34,404 nt of DNA from a virus. Shown here piece after piece: positions 14,090 to 20,924 of the stretch (the first letter of the stretch is position 1; each line of letters starts with the position of its first letter). Location of the stretch: IMG/VR virus record IMGVR_UViG_3300045950_000086, positions 1 to 34,404 of that record; one strand, 5' to 3'. The notes under the pieces were generated by a model. That model saw nothing but the letters and a program-made list of their open reading frames with translations, was not told where the DNA came from and did not search any database. A program made the translations under genes and the position numbers.

Positions 14090-15458
14090 GGCATTCATCG
14101 TCCGCCCGCAGCCCGGCCCGCAAGAACGGTTCCTGGCGTCTTCGGCGGACATTGCGGTCTACGGCGGCGCAGCCGGGGGCGGCAAGACCTACGCCGCCTT
14201 GATCGAGCCGTTGCGCTACTGCGGCAACGGCGAGTTCGGCGCGGTCTTCTTCCGTCGTGAATCGACTCAGATCACCAACGAAGGCGGCTTATGGGATACG
14301 GCGGCGTCACTGTACCCCCTGACCGGCGCCCGCCCGGTGAAATCGCCGAAGCTGGGCTTTACCTGGCCTTCCGGGGCCAGGGTGACGTTCGGCCATCTGA
14401 ACCGCGAGACCAACGTGTACGACTGGCAGGGCGCCCAGATCCCCCTGATCATTTTCGACGAGCTGACCCATTTCAGCCGCGGCCAGTTCCTGTACATGCT
14501 CAGCCGCAACCGCTCGACCTGCGGCGTGCGCCCGTACATCCGGGCGACCACCAATCCGGACGCCGACTCCTGGGTGGCCGAGTTCATCGCTTGGTGGATC
14601 GACCCGGATACGGGCTATCCCATTCCGGAGCGCGCCGGGGTGCTGCGCTGGTTCGTGGTGGTCGACGACAGGATGGTCTGGGCCGATACGCCGGAAGGCT
14701 GCGAGCGGGCGGCGGGCGTCGAAGCGCGCTACGCCAAGAGCGTGACCTTCGTTCCCGCCAAGGTGACGGACAACCGGGCGCTGCTGGCGAAGGATCCCGA
14801 CTATCTCGCCAACCTCAAGGCGCTGTCCCGGGTCGAGCGCGAACGGCTCCTGGAAGGCAACTGGAAGATCCGCCCGGCCGCCGGACTGGTGTTCCCGCGC
14901 CATTGCGCGGCGATCGTGCCGGCGCTGCCGGGCGACGTGGTGGCCTGGGTGCGGGCCTGGGACCTGGCCGCCACGCCGCCCACGCCGGACAACCCATCGC
15001 CCAACGCCACGGCCGGCGTGAAGATGGGAAAGCGCGCCAACGGGCGCTATGTGATCGCCGACGTCCGGCATATGCGGGTGGCCGCCCATGAGGTCAGGAC
15101 CGCGGTGCGCAATACCGCGGCAGGCGATGGCAGGGGCGTCCGCATCTGCGTGCCGGAGGACCCTGGCCAGGCCGGCAAGGAACAGGCTTTAAGCTATGTC
15201 GCGATGCTGGCCGGCTACAGCGTCTACCGGCGGCGCCCGAGCAAGGACAAGATCACCCGGTCCGAGCCGTTCGCGGCGCAATGGCAGGCCGAGAACGTGG
15301 ACGTCGTTGCAGGCCCCTGGACCGACGCCTTCCTCGGCGAGCTGGAGGGCTTTCCCGACATCGAGCACGACGACCAGGTGGATGCGGCCGCCGACGCCTT
15401 CATCGCGTTGACGAAGGGGTACGAAGGCCCGCTGACGCATCAGGTGGCGGCGTTATGA
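14082..15458 (+). CDS. terL: Terminase large subunit
   Basis: A 458-aa packaging ATPase/nuclease. Walker A is YGGAAGGGKTYAAL (residues 27-40). Walker B is LIIFDELTH (122-130), followed by the coupling motif ATTNPD (155-160). The nuclease domain begins at AWVRAWDLAATPP (Asp294) and ends with EHDDQVDAAADAF. The start at 14082 gives an 8-bp overlap with the small subunit and the normal N-terminus PGPQERFLAS. It cuts concatemers and drives DNA into the prohead through the portal. Unusually, the portal is not next: its gene is 5.5 kb away on the other strand. Confidence 0.93.
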   Translation: MDEAFIVRPQPGPQERFLASSADIAVYGGAAGGGKTYAALIEPLRYCGNGEFGAVFFRRESTQITNEGGLWDTAASLYPLTGARPVKSPKLGFTWPSGARVTFGHLNRETNVYDWQGAQIPLIIFDELTHFSRGQFLYMLSRNRSTCGVRPYIRATTNPDADSWVAEFIAWWIDPDTGYPIPERAGVLRWFVVVDDRMVWADTPEGCERAAGVEARYAKSVTFVPAKVTDNRALLAKDPDYLANLKALSRVERERLLEGNWKIRPAAGLVFPRHCAAIVPALPGDVVAWVRAWDLAATPPTPDNPSPNATAGVKMGKRANGRYVIADVRHMRVAAHEVRTAVRNTAAGDGRGVRICVPEDPGQAGKEQALSYVAMLAGYSVYRRRPSKDKITRSEPFAAQWQAENVDVVAGPWTDAFLGELEGFPDIEHDDQVDAAADAFIALTKGYEGPLTHQVAAL

Positions 15459-15499
15459 GCGGCCTGCTCCAAGCCATTGGGCGGGGTCGTCATGGCTCA
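15455..15499 (+). pseudogene. Possible truncated start of the gene that once followed terL
   Basis: An ATG overlapping the terL stop (ATGA) begins MSGLLQAIGRGRHG, which reads like a normal phage structural N-terminus. It then runs antisense into the XRE gene, where the sequence becomes a non-coding shadow. I read it as the left scar of the insertion that placed the toxin-antitoxin/antirepressor cassette here. Confidence 0.35.
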
Positions 15500-15784
15500 A
15501 GCTGCCCGGTCCAATTCCAGCCGGACATGCATCCCCGTCTTGAGCGCCAGGGTCAGCAGCATGTCCAGGCTGAATTTCTTCCATTTGCCGCGCACCAAGT
15601 CGGACACGCGGGCCTGGGTGACGCCAAGGCGCTCGGCGGCCTCGGCCTGGGTCAGCCCTTGGTCTCGAATCCACAGCGCCAGCCCGTTCATCAGGTCGGC
15701 GCGCAGTTGCAGAATTTCAGCCTCGTGGGGCGGAAAGCCGAGGGCCAGGAACAGGTTTTCGCCTGCCTTTACGATGTCGGTCAT
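15497..15784 (-). CDS. XRE-family antitoxin-like protein
   Basis: A 95-aa protein with a central-to-C-terminal helix-turn-helix (LWIRDQGLTQAEAAERLGVTQARVSDLVRGKWKKFSLDMLLTLALKTGMHVRLE). It is characteristic of the HigA-like antitoxins that pair with phage-derived Gp49/RelE-like toxins. No toxin of its own is adjacent; the toxin upstream belongs with the antitoxin at 15806-16090. It may be an orphan antitoxin left after loss of its toxin, or a third member of this operon. It reads leftward, 21 bp after the preceding antitoxin. Confidence 0.75.
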   Translation of the reverse strand: MTDIVKAGENLFLALGFPPHEAEILQLRADLMNGLALWIRDQGLTQAEAAERLGVTQARVSDLVRGKWKKFSLDMLLTLALKTGMHVRLELDRAA

Positions 15785-15805
15785 GGGTCATCCTCCAACT
15801 GGGCG

Positions 15806-16090
15806 TCAAGCAGGCTCCGCATGAAGCTTGACGCCCAGCGCTCTGACGACCCTCAGCACCGTGTCGAAGCGCGGTTTGGCGCCGGGCTTGAGTGCGTTGT
15901 AAAGGTTCTCGCGTCCGAGCCCGCTATCCTTGGCCAGCTGCGCCATGCCGCGCGCGCGCGCGACATACCCCAGGGCGCGAACAATCTCGTCGCTGTCGCC
16001 ATCGGCAAAAACCTGATGAAGGTATTCGGCAATGGCCGCGTCGCTGTCAAGCTCGGACACCATATCGAATGGAATGATTTTGACGGTCAT
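15806..16090 (-). CDS. HigA-like addiction-module antidote
   Basis: A 94-aa antitoxin with the family opening TVKIIPFDMVSELDSDAAIAEYLHQVFADGDSDEIVRALGYVARARGMAQLAKDSGLGRENLYNALKPGAKPRFDTVLRVVRALGVKL. The helix-turn-helix is about residues 47-75. This is the antidote of RelE/ParE-like addiction modules (toxin-first order). It starts 3 bp after the toxin stop. It should neutralise the toxin and repress the promoter at 16397-16425 through the GTATCGA-CT-TCGATAC palindrome. Confidence 0.86.
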   Translation of the reverse strand: MTVKIIPFDMVSELDSDAAIAEYLHQVFADGDSDEIVRALGYVARARGMAQLAKDSGLGRENLYNALKPGAKPRFDTVLRVVRALGVKLHAEPA

Positions 16091-16093
16091 GAT

Positions 16094-16390
16094 TCAAATC
16101 TCCTTGGACAAGGCGATGGCCCGGCGAATATCGGCGTCTTGGGTAGACTTGTCGCCGCCGGCCAGCAAGAACAACATCACGCGCTCACGCGTCGTGAAAT
16201 ACACGCGATACCCTGCGCCCACGTCGATCCGCATCTCGGAAACCCCCTCGCCGACGGGCTTCACGTCGCCCAAATTGCCCGCCTCGGCCCGCTCGATGCG
16301 GCGCCGTATCGCCGTTGCCGCGCGCAAGTCCCGCAACGAGCGGCGCCATTCGGCAAACGATTCGATCTGCTGGATGATATAGGTTTGCAT
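16094..16390 (-). CDS. RelE/ParE (HigB-1-like) toxin
   Basis: A 98-aa toxin: MQTYIIQQIESFAEWRRSLRDLRAATAIRRRIERAEAGNLGDVKPVGEGVSEMRIDVGAGYRVYFTTRERVMLFLLAGGDKSTQDADIRRAIAL. The FAEWRRSLRD...A...IR.RI.RA..GNLGD.K.VGEGV.E.RI..G.GYRVY pattern is that of the HigB-1 group (ribosome-dependent mRNA interferase). The start is the ATG 6 nt after a -10 box. Nothing disabling is seen. Confidence 0.88.
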   Translation of the reverse strand: MQTYIIQQIESFAEWRRSLRDLRAATAIRRRIERAEAGNLGDVKPVGEGVSEMRIDVGAGYRVYFTTRERVMLFLLAGGDKSTQDADIRRAIALSKEI

Positions 16391-16425
16391 GGGGTTAATG
16401 TATCGACTTCGATACGCCAGGTCAA
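16391..16425 (-). promoter_or_regulatory. Promoter-operator of the HigB-1-like module
   Basis: On the minus strand, TTGACC (plus 16420-16425) and TACATT (plus 16397-16402) are 17 nt apart. A perfect palindrome, GTATCGA-CT-TCGATAC (16400-16415), fills the spacer and overlaps the -10. The -10 box ends 6 nt before the toxin ATG, so the mRNA is probably leaderless. Confidence 0.72.
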
Positions 16426-16522
16426 CCGCCGCTTGACCTCGGGCGCGGCGCCTGGCTATGCTCTCCCCGTCCCGGCGCATGTCGGGATCGGGGGTGGTAG
16501 CCCGAACAGTAGAGCGGCCAAT

Positions 16523-16553
16523 AGCCGCGAGAATTTCATTCAGCGGCTTTTTT
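16523..16553 (+). terminator. Rho-independent hairpin upstream of C4 copy 2
   Basis: AGCCGC (16523-16528) pairs with GCGGCT (16543-16548), followed by a T-run (16548-16553). It matches the hairpin upstream of C4 copy 1 at 424-453 in both sequence and position. It may separate transcription arriving from the terminase operon from that of the C4-ant unit. Confidence 0.6.
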
Positions 16554-16574
16554 GTCGCCTGAGTACGTCCAAGT

Positions 16575-16680
16575 CATGGGCGGCCGGGCGGGGAGAGTCG
16601 CAAGACTCGCCGGTTGCTCTACCCGGTCTACCAATCCCCGTTCGGTCGCTCACCAGTTTGGTAGCTGGTGTGCGGTTCGT
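16575..16680 (+). ncRNA. c4: C4-type antisense RNA, copy 2
   Basis: GGCCGGG (16582-16588) pairs with CCCGGTC (16622-16628) around a GAGTC-GCAA-GACTC hairpin (16595-16608). The CACCAGTTTGGTAGCTGGTG segment follows before ant. This is the plan of the C4 RNA of P1/P7 and related prophages, where the RNA pairs with the ant leader and blocks its translation. Copy 1 shows compensatory substitutions in the tetraloop stem. The RNA would be processed from the same transcript as ant. Confidence 0.75.
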
Positions 16681-16702
16681 AAATTCGAACGTAGAGCACA
16701 TC

Positions 16703-17476
16703 ATGAACACTCAAGCCCAAGGCGCGCCTGCGCCAACCGTATTTCAATTCCAGCCATTCACCATTCGCGTCGTCGCCGACGAAAACGGAAACCCTTGGTT
16801 TTGCGCCAAAGACGTTTGCGGCATCCTGGGCTATACCAACGATAGTAAGGCCATCAAGGATCACTGCAAATCAGATGGGGTAACGAATCGTTACCCCATC
16901 ATCGATACCCTTGGACGGCAACAATTTCCTGCCTTCATCAATGAAGGCAACCTCTACCGACTCATCATCAAGAGCCGCAAACCGGAAGCCGAAAAGTTCG
17001 AAAGTTGGGTCTGTGATGAAGTCCTCCCCGCCATCCGCAAAACCGGCCGCTACGTCCACCGGGAGGCCCGGCCCGCCGCCGCCCCCTTGGGCGATGCCGC
17101 GCAATGGGTGGTGCGGGAGTACACGCAGAGCCTCGGGCGCTACCTGAACCGATCCACCCAGCAGATCAGCCCGCGGCTGCACGCCCATCTGCGCGCCCGG
17201 TTCGGCGTCGGCAACGTGCGCGACATCCCGGCGGACCGGCTCGACGAGCTGCTGAACGTCCTGGAGCAGTTCCACGACCAGGCCTACGGGCTGTGGTGGG
17301 TGTGCCTGAACCTGGAGCTGGCCTTGCTGCAAACCCTGCACGTCGCCGCGTATGAGACGCGGACGGAGCTGCCGCCCGCCGTGAGGGAGGCCATGACGGC
17401 CTGCGCCCTCCCCGGCGACAAGGGCGGCGCGGCCGAAGCCATCCGCCAGGGCGTGCTGCAACGCTTGAGACGATGA
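16703..17476 (+). CDS. ant: BRO-N domain antirepressor
   Basis: A 257-aa protein. Residues 15-110 are a BRO-N DNA-binding domain (IRVVADENGNPWFCAKDVCGILGYTNDSKAIKDHCK ... FINEGNLYRLIIKSRKPEAEKFESWVCDEVLPAIRKTGRY). A linker and a C-terminal domain (ISPRLHAHLRARFGVGNVRDIPADRLDELLNVLEQF) of the kind found in phage antirepressors follow. Such proteins inactivate the resident repressor and trigger lytic growth, and are silenced by C4 RNA. The gene sits within the late region rather than next to the switch. Its stop overlaps the start of the MuF head gene (ATGA), so it could be co-translated with a structural gene. Confidence 0.85.
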   Translation: MNTQAQGAPAPTVFQFQPFTIRVVADENGNPWFCAKDVCGILGYTNDSKAIKDHCKSDGVTNRYPIIDTLGRQQFPAFINEGNLYRLIIKSRKPEAEKFESWVCDEVLPAIRKTGRYVHREARPAAAPLGDAAQWVVREYTQSLGRYLNRSTQQISPRLHAHLRARFGVGNVRDIPADRLDELLNVLEQFHDQAYGLWWVCLNLELALLQTLHVAAYETRTELPPAVREAMTACALPGDKGGAAEAIRQGVLQRLRR

Positions 17477-18981
17477 CCGACGAAGACCACCAAGCCCAGC
17501 TCGATGCGGTCCAGGCGGAAATCGCCGCCCTGGCCGCGGCGGCGTTCGAGGAACTGATGCAGCGCTTGCGCGACGGCCAGGCGCCCAGGGAAGCCCTGGC
17601 GGCCGTCACGGCGACGTTCCAGGGGCAGTACTCCGAAGCCTTGGCGCGGGAGTTCGGGCGGCTGCTGGGGCGCTCCGTCAGCCCGGACGAAATCCGCGCG
17701 CTGCCGGTCGGCGACCTGAAGCTGTCGGACCGGCTGTACCGGCAGTCCCGCGAGACTTCCGCGGTGGCCCGGACGATCATCCAGAACCACGCCCAAGGCT
17801 TCCAGGACGCCCGCAAACTGGCGCTGCAGCTCTATGAGGACTATGAGTTCAAGACGGATCCGCTGAAGGTGAAGGCGGCCCTGCCGAAGTACCTGCGGGA
17901 AGCGATGCAGGATCCGGCGATCGACGGCGGCCTGCGGCTGCTGTTCGCCAAGATCAGGGCCACGAACCTGAAGACGCCGGGCTTGCGGGCGGCTTACCTG
18001 CAGGCGCTGGATGCCATCGAGAAAGGCGCGGGGGAGGCGTGGCTGAAGAAGCTGCTCAAGATCGCCTGGTACGAGCGCAACCGCTACTTCGCCAACCGCA
18101 TCGCCCAGACCGAGCTGCACCGGGCCTACGAGGATGAGAAGGCCCGGGAGTTCATGGCCGACGACTCGCTGCGCTGGGTACAGGTGCGCTTGTCCAGGGC
18201 TCCCCGCCGCACCGACATCTGCGATCTGCACGCGCGGCTGGACAAGTTTGGGCTAGGGCCGGGCGTGTACCCGAAGGCGGAGGCGCCGAAGCCGACCTTC
18301 CATCCGTTTTGCCGGTGCGCCCTGGTCCCGCGCTGGGACCTGGAAGGCGAAGGCAAGGCGCGCCCGCATGCCGAACGGGCCTTCTTCGAGTCGCTGCCGG
18401 CGGATGAGGGGCGCAAGGTGGCCGGATCGTTCGACAAGCTCCGGCGCATCCTGGACGGCGAGAACTGGGAGAAGGTGATCGACGGCAACACCGATCCGCT
18501 GTACCGGCTACAGCGGGTGGGGGATACCATGAAGCCCGTGAACGCCGCCGCAGAATCCATGCTCAAAAGCCTGATTGACCGTGCGCGACAATCGGAGTCA
18601 AAGGGCGTAGAGTTGCTGAAAGCGGTCTGGTCTAACCCCAATAAGTTTTCTTCGCACGTCGTCAAGCGGATAGAAACGGGACATACGTTGTCGGCGGAAG
18701 AGTACGCGGCACAGACTTTTTCCGTACTTGCTCACGCGAAGACCATGACCCTTGCCATTCCATCATCAAACAATGGGTTGGCTACAGGGCGTTTGAGACT
18801 GAAGGCGGATGACTGGATCGTGCTGCTCGGAAACCGGGGGGAGATTGTTACATCATATCGTTACGAGCCTGGCAAAGAGACATTCGATTCTCGCCACGCA
18901 AGAATGGGAGATGCAATTTATGACTACGCAATACCCGACGAAATTAGACGAATACTTGCACAAATATTCGATCATGCTTGA
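17473..18981 (+). CDS. MuF-type head protein with C-terminal toxin-like domain
   Basis: A 502-aa protein. Residues 1-330 are a Mu gpF-like minor head protein, with an N-terminal helical part and the late signature CDLHARLDKFGLGPGVY...FHPFCRCALVPRW. Such proteins lie inside the capsid and may be ejected with DNA. After residue 330 a separate domain follows, containing HVVKRIETGHTLSAEEYA, LRLKADDWIVLLGNRGEIVTSYRYEPG and YAIPDEIRRIL. This pattern (His, basic residue, late ...G.IVTSY) resembles the Barnase/EndoU/ColicinE5-D/RelE-like nucleases fused to MuF proteins. The coding DNA of this part is visibly lower in GC. A candidate immunity gene overlaps the end. Confidence 0.8.
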   Translation: MTDEDHQAQLDAVQAEIAALAAAAFEELMQRLRDGQAPREALAAVTATFQGQYSEALAREFGRLLGRSVSPDEIRALPVGDLKLSDRLYRQSRETSAVARTIIQNHAQGFQDARKLALQLYEDYEFKTDPLKVKAALPKYLREAMQDPAIDGGLRLLFAKIRATNLKTPGLRAAYLQALDAIEKGAGEAWLKKLLKIAWYERNRYFANRIAQTELHRAYEDEKAREFMADDSLRWVQVRLSRAPRRTDICDLHARLDKFGLGPGVYPKAEAPKPTFHPFCRCALVPRWDLEGEGKARPHAERAFFESLPADEGRKVAGSFDKLRRILDGENWEKVIDGNTDPLYRLQRVGDTMKPVNAAAESMLKSLIDRARQSESKGVELLKAVWSNPNKFSSHVVKRIETGHTLSAEEYAAQTFSVLAHAKTMTLAIPSSNNGLATGRLRLKADDWIVLLGNRGEIVTSYRYEPGKETFDSRHARMGDAIYDYAIPDEIRRILAQIFDHA

Positions 18982-19204
18982 ATACTGGAGCCCTGACGAG
19001 GGTGACTCTCACTTGATGGTCGACTATCGTGAGCTGATAGATGAGCACTTGGCTTCAGCATCCACGGAGCAAGTGCGAACCCTGGCCGAACTCGATGCGA
19101 AAGCCGCCGCGCTGCTGGATGGCTATTCAGGGGCGGACACTTGGGATGTCAAAATGCTGAGAGAGACGGTCAAGCTGAGTAGGGAGCACCAGGCCGCCGC
19201 CTGA
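18920..19204 (+). CDS. Candidate immunity protein for the MuF-linked toxin
   Basis: A 94-aa acidic, helical protein (MTTQYPTKLDEYLHKYSIMLEYWSPDEGDSHLMVDYRELIDEH...). The ATG at 18920 has a GGGAG site 9 nt upstream and lies 62 bp inside the end of the MuF-toxin gene. Small acidic proteins encoded directly after a nuclease toxin domain are typically immunity proteins, and the position would protect the lysogen from the domain made during morphogenesis. I recognise no family; the role is inferred from size, charge and place. Confidence 0.62.
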   Translation: MTTQYPTKLDEYLHKYSIMLEYWSPDEGDSHLMVDYRELIDEHLASASTEQVRTLAELDAKAAALLDGYSGADTWDVKMLRETVKLSREHQAAA

Positions 19205-19276
19205 CGGATGCAAGCATGGCAACATCTGACCGTAACGTGCTGCTGCGGACGCAGGTGAAGAGCGCCGCTTGAATCC

Positions 19277-19329
19277 GGCGGAACCCGAAAAGCATGTCCT
19301 AAGACTCCGATCCTTCGAACGGTTCCGCC
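19277..19329. terminator. Inverted repeat between convergent genes, possible terminator
   Basis: GGCGGAACC (19277-19285) and GGTTCCGCC (19321-19329) are perfect complements with a 35-nt loop. They lie between the rightward immunity gene and the leftward tail gene that stops at 19330. No T-run follows on either strand, so it may be a weak or Rho-assisted bidirectional terminator, or a scar at an inversion boundary. The rest of 19205-19329 shows no gene. Confidence 0.4.
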
Positions 19330-19704
19330 CTACTCGCACCTTGTCACCTCGAACCGGCTGGCGAACAGCTTGTAGTGCTCCAGCCGGTCCTCGTCGGTGA
19401 CCGTCTCCAGCCACCGGCAGTGGTAGCCCCGACCCACCCGGAGCGCTTCCCTTATCCGCCCCTCCCACGCGAACAGCGCCTGGTACAGCGCTTCCAGGCC
19501 CTGATCGGCTTCGGCCAGCGGGGCGCCGTAGTACACCAACACGTTCATCGAGCGCCAGGGCGTCCCCGGTTCGAGCGAGGACGGCACCAGCCGGATGATG
19601 GGGTAGTCGTCCGGGGACAGGCCGGATTCGATGCCGATCTTGCAGGTCTTGACCTCCGGCAGGACGGCCAGCGTATCCCTGAGGGCGACCAGCGTCTCCC
19701 ACAT
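19330..19704 (-). CDS. Probable tail terminator / tail completion protein
   Basis: A 124-aa protein (MWETLVALRDTLAVLPEVKTCKIGIESGLSPDDYPIIRLVPSSLEPG...) ending the leftward block. The position after an HK97 gp10-like gene, the size, and the alpha/beta opening followed by a R-LVPS strand fit phage tail terminator or minor tail proteins (lambda gpU-like). Sequence alone does not prove it. The preceding gene ends 4 bp upstream. Confidence 0.55.
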   Translation of the reverse strand: MWETLVALRDTLAVLPEVKTCKIGIESGLSPDDYPIIRLVPSSLEPGTPWRSMNVLVYYGAPLAEADQGLEALYQALFAWEGRIREALRVGRGYHCRWLETVTDEDRLEHYKLFASRFEVTRCE

Positions 19705-19708
19705 GGCT

Positions 19709-20008
19709 TCAGGCCCGTCCGATGGGAACGGACAGGAACGTCACCCGCGTTCCGTCCGGCCGCCTGGCGTTGCGCAGCGCGAATTCGAACTCCTTGCGGT
19801 ACTGGCCCAGCTTGACGGCGAAGGTGTCGTCCTGCTGGCCGCCCTGCTCCAGGCAGGCCAGGAGATAGACCCGCAGCACGGTGAGCTTATCGCGTGATTC
19901 GGGCAGGAATGCGCCCATGGCGTCGATGTCGGCGCGGGCGCGGGCTTCCAGCTCCGGCGTGATGCGGGTTTTCAGGTAGGCGTCGGTGTAGGCGAGTTGC
20001 AGGGGCAC
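19709..20008 (-). CDS. Hypothetical head-tail connector-like protein
   Basis: A 99-aa helical protein (AYTDAYLKTRITPELEARARADIDAMGAFLPESRDKLTVLRVYLLACLEQGGQQDDTFAVKLGQYRKEFEFALRNAR). It sits between the gp10-like and the tail-terminator-like genes. Size and position suggest a connector or adaptor protein, but I recognise no family. Neighbours are within 5 bp on both sides. Confidence 0.5.
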   Translation of the reverse strand: MPLQLAYTDAYLKTRITPELEARARADIDAMGAFLPESRDKLTVLRVYLLACLEQGGQQDDTFAVKLGQYRKEFEFALRNARRPDGTRVTFLSVPIGRA

Positions 20009-20012
20009 GGCG

Positions 20013-20444
20013 TCAGACCTCGCGTTGCAGTTGGCGGAGGATGCGTTCGAAATGGCGCGGTGCGGCCTCGGCGGCTCGCTTCATGTAGGGGTCGCCCTGA
20101 TAGCCCGGATGCCGGACAAAGCGAGCGAAGACGAACTGGTTGCCGCCGACCCAGCGCAGCGCCTTCTTGGTTTTAGGCCGGATCGCGTGCGGCTTGGCGC
20201 CGCGCATAACGAACTCGGCGTAGGGCGCGCGCCGCTCGTCGTGGTCGATGAGGTAGCCCACGGCGGACTTCTTGATGCGCACCGACTGGAACAGGGCGCC
20301 GGTCTTGGTGTGGGCGTCGGCGCCCCCCTGGACGTCATCGAACACGGCCTGGGCGAGCCGCGCCGCCGCCTTGGGGCCGGCCGCGCCCAGCCGCTTAAAG
20401 CCCTCGTGGATGACTTCGACGCCATCGATGCGGAGGATGAGCAC
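20013..20444 (-). CDS. HK97 gp10-like head-tail joining/tail completion protein
   Basis: A 143-aa protein with the gp10-like layout. An N-terminal helix (FKRLGAAGPKAAARLAQAVFDDV) leads to the recurrent TKTGALFQSVRIKK block. YLIDHDERRAPYAEFVMRGAKPHAIRPKTKKALRW and a C-terminal PGYQGDPYMKRAAEAAPRHFERILRQL follow. Such proteins join head and tail in siphoviruses. It belongs to the compact leftward block with the portal. Confidence 0.8.
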   Translation of the reverse strand: MLILRIDGVEVIHEGFKRLGAAGPKAAARLAQAVFDDVQGGADAHTKTGALFQSVRIKKSAVGYLIDHDERRAPYAEFVMRGAKPHAIRPKTKKALRWVGGNQFVFARFVRHPGYQGDPYMKRAAEAAPRHFERILRQLQREV

Positions 20445-20450
20445 AGCGGC

Positions 20451-20924
20451 TCACCCGCCCGCGCCGAGGGTGCAGTAGATCGTCCCCGCGCCGGCTTGGG
20501 CGATGACGGCGAGATGGGTATGGGGCTGGCCGATGTCGATGCTGCGCCAGAGCATCGCTTCGCTGTGGGGCAGGACCGGATAGTCCGGAATCTGGGCCAC
20601 CACCTCGGCGTCGCCCAAGCGGACGAACGCCAGAAAATCGCTAGGGTTATGGATTTTCAGCGCTTCCATGTAGGCCGCCGGCGGGGGGAATTCGATCCGG
20701 GCGCTGATGTCGGAGAACGGCGCCGCCACGGTGCCGCCGAACGGAAAGAAGTGCCGCTTTTTCGTCCAGAACGAATAGCCTTCGCTGACCGTAACGTCGG
20801 TCAGGACGACCATGACTTCGCCCCTAGGGGTGATGGCTACCTCCCCGTAGCCGCCGGCGTCATCTTTCCCGGCGATGCGCACGATGCGGCGGTCGTCCCT
20901 GAGGCGTTTGCTGATGGTGGTCAT
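20451..20924 (-). CDS. Hypothetical structural protein following the portal
   Basis: A 157-aa, beta-rich protein (ITPRGEVMVVLTDVTVSEGYSFWTKKRHFFPFGGTVAAPFSDISARIEFPPPAAYMEALKIHNPSDFLAFVRLGD...). Its ATG overlaps the portal stop (ATGA), so it is co-translated with the portal. The content suggests a virion-surface, decoration or connector component, but no family is recognised. Confidence 0.5.
   Translation of the reverse strand: MTTISKRLRDDRRIVRIAGKDDAGGYGEVAITPRGEVMVVLTDVTVSEGYSFWTKKRHFFPFGGTVAAPFSDISARIEFPPPAAYMEALKIHNPSDFLAFVRLGDAEVVAQIPDYPVLPHSEAMLWRSIDIGQPHTHLAVIAQAGAGTIYCTLGAGG

Noticed and set aside
15281-16702. Long open frame upstream of ant in the same phase
   Set aside because: It crosses terL, three leftward genes and the C4 leader; homology to antirepressors begins only at 16703.
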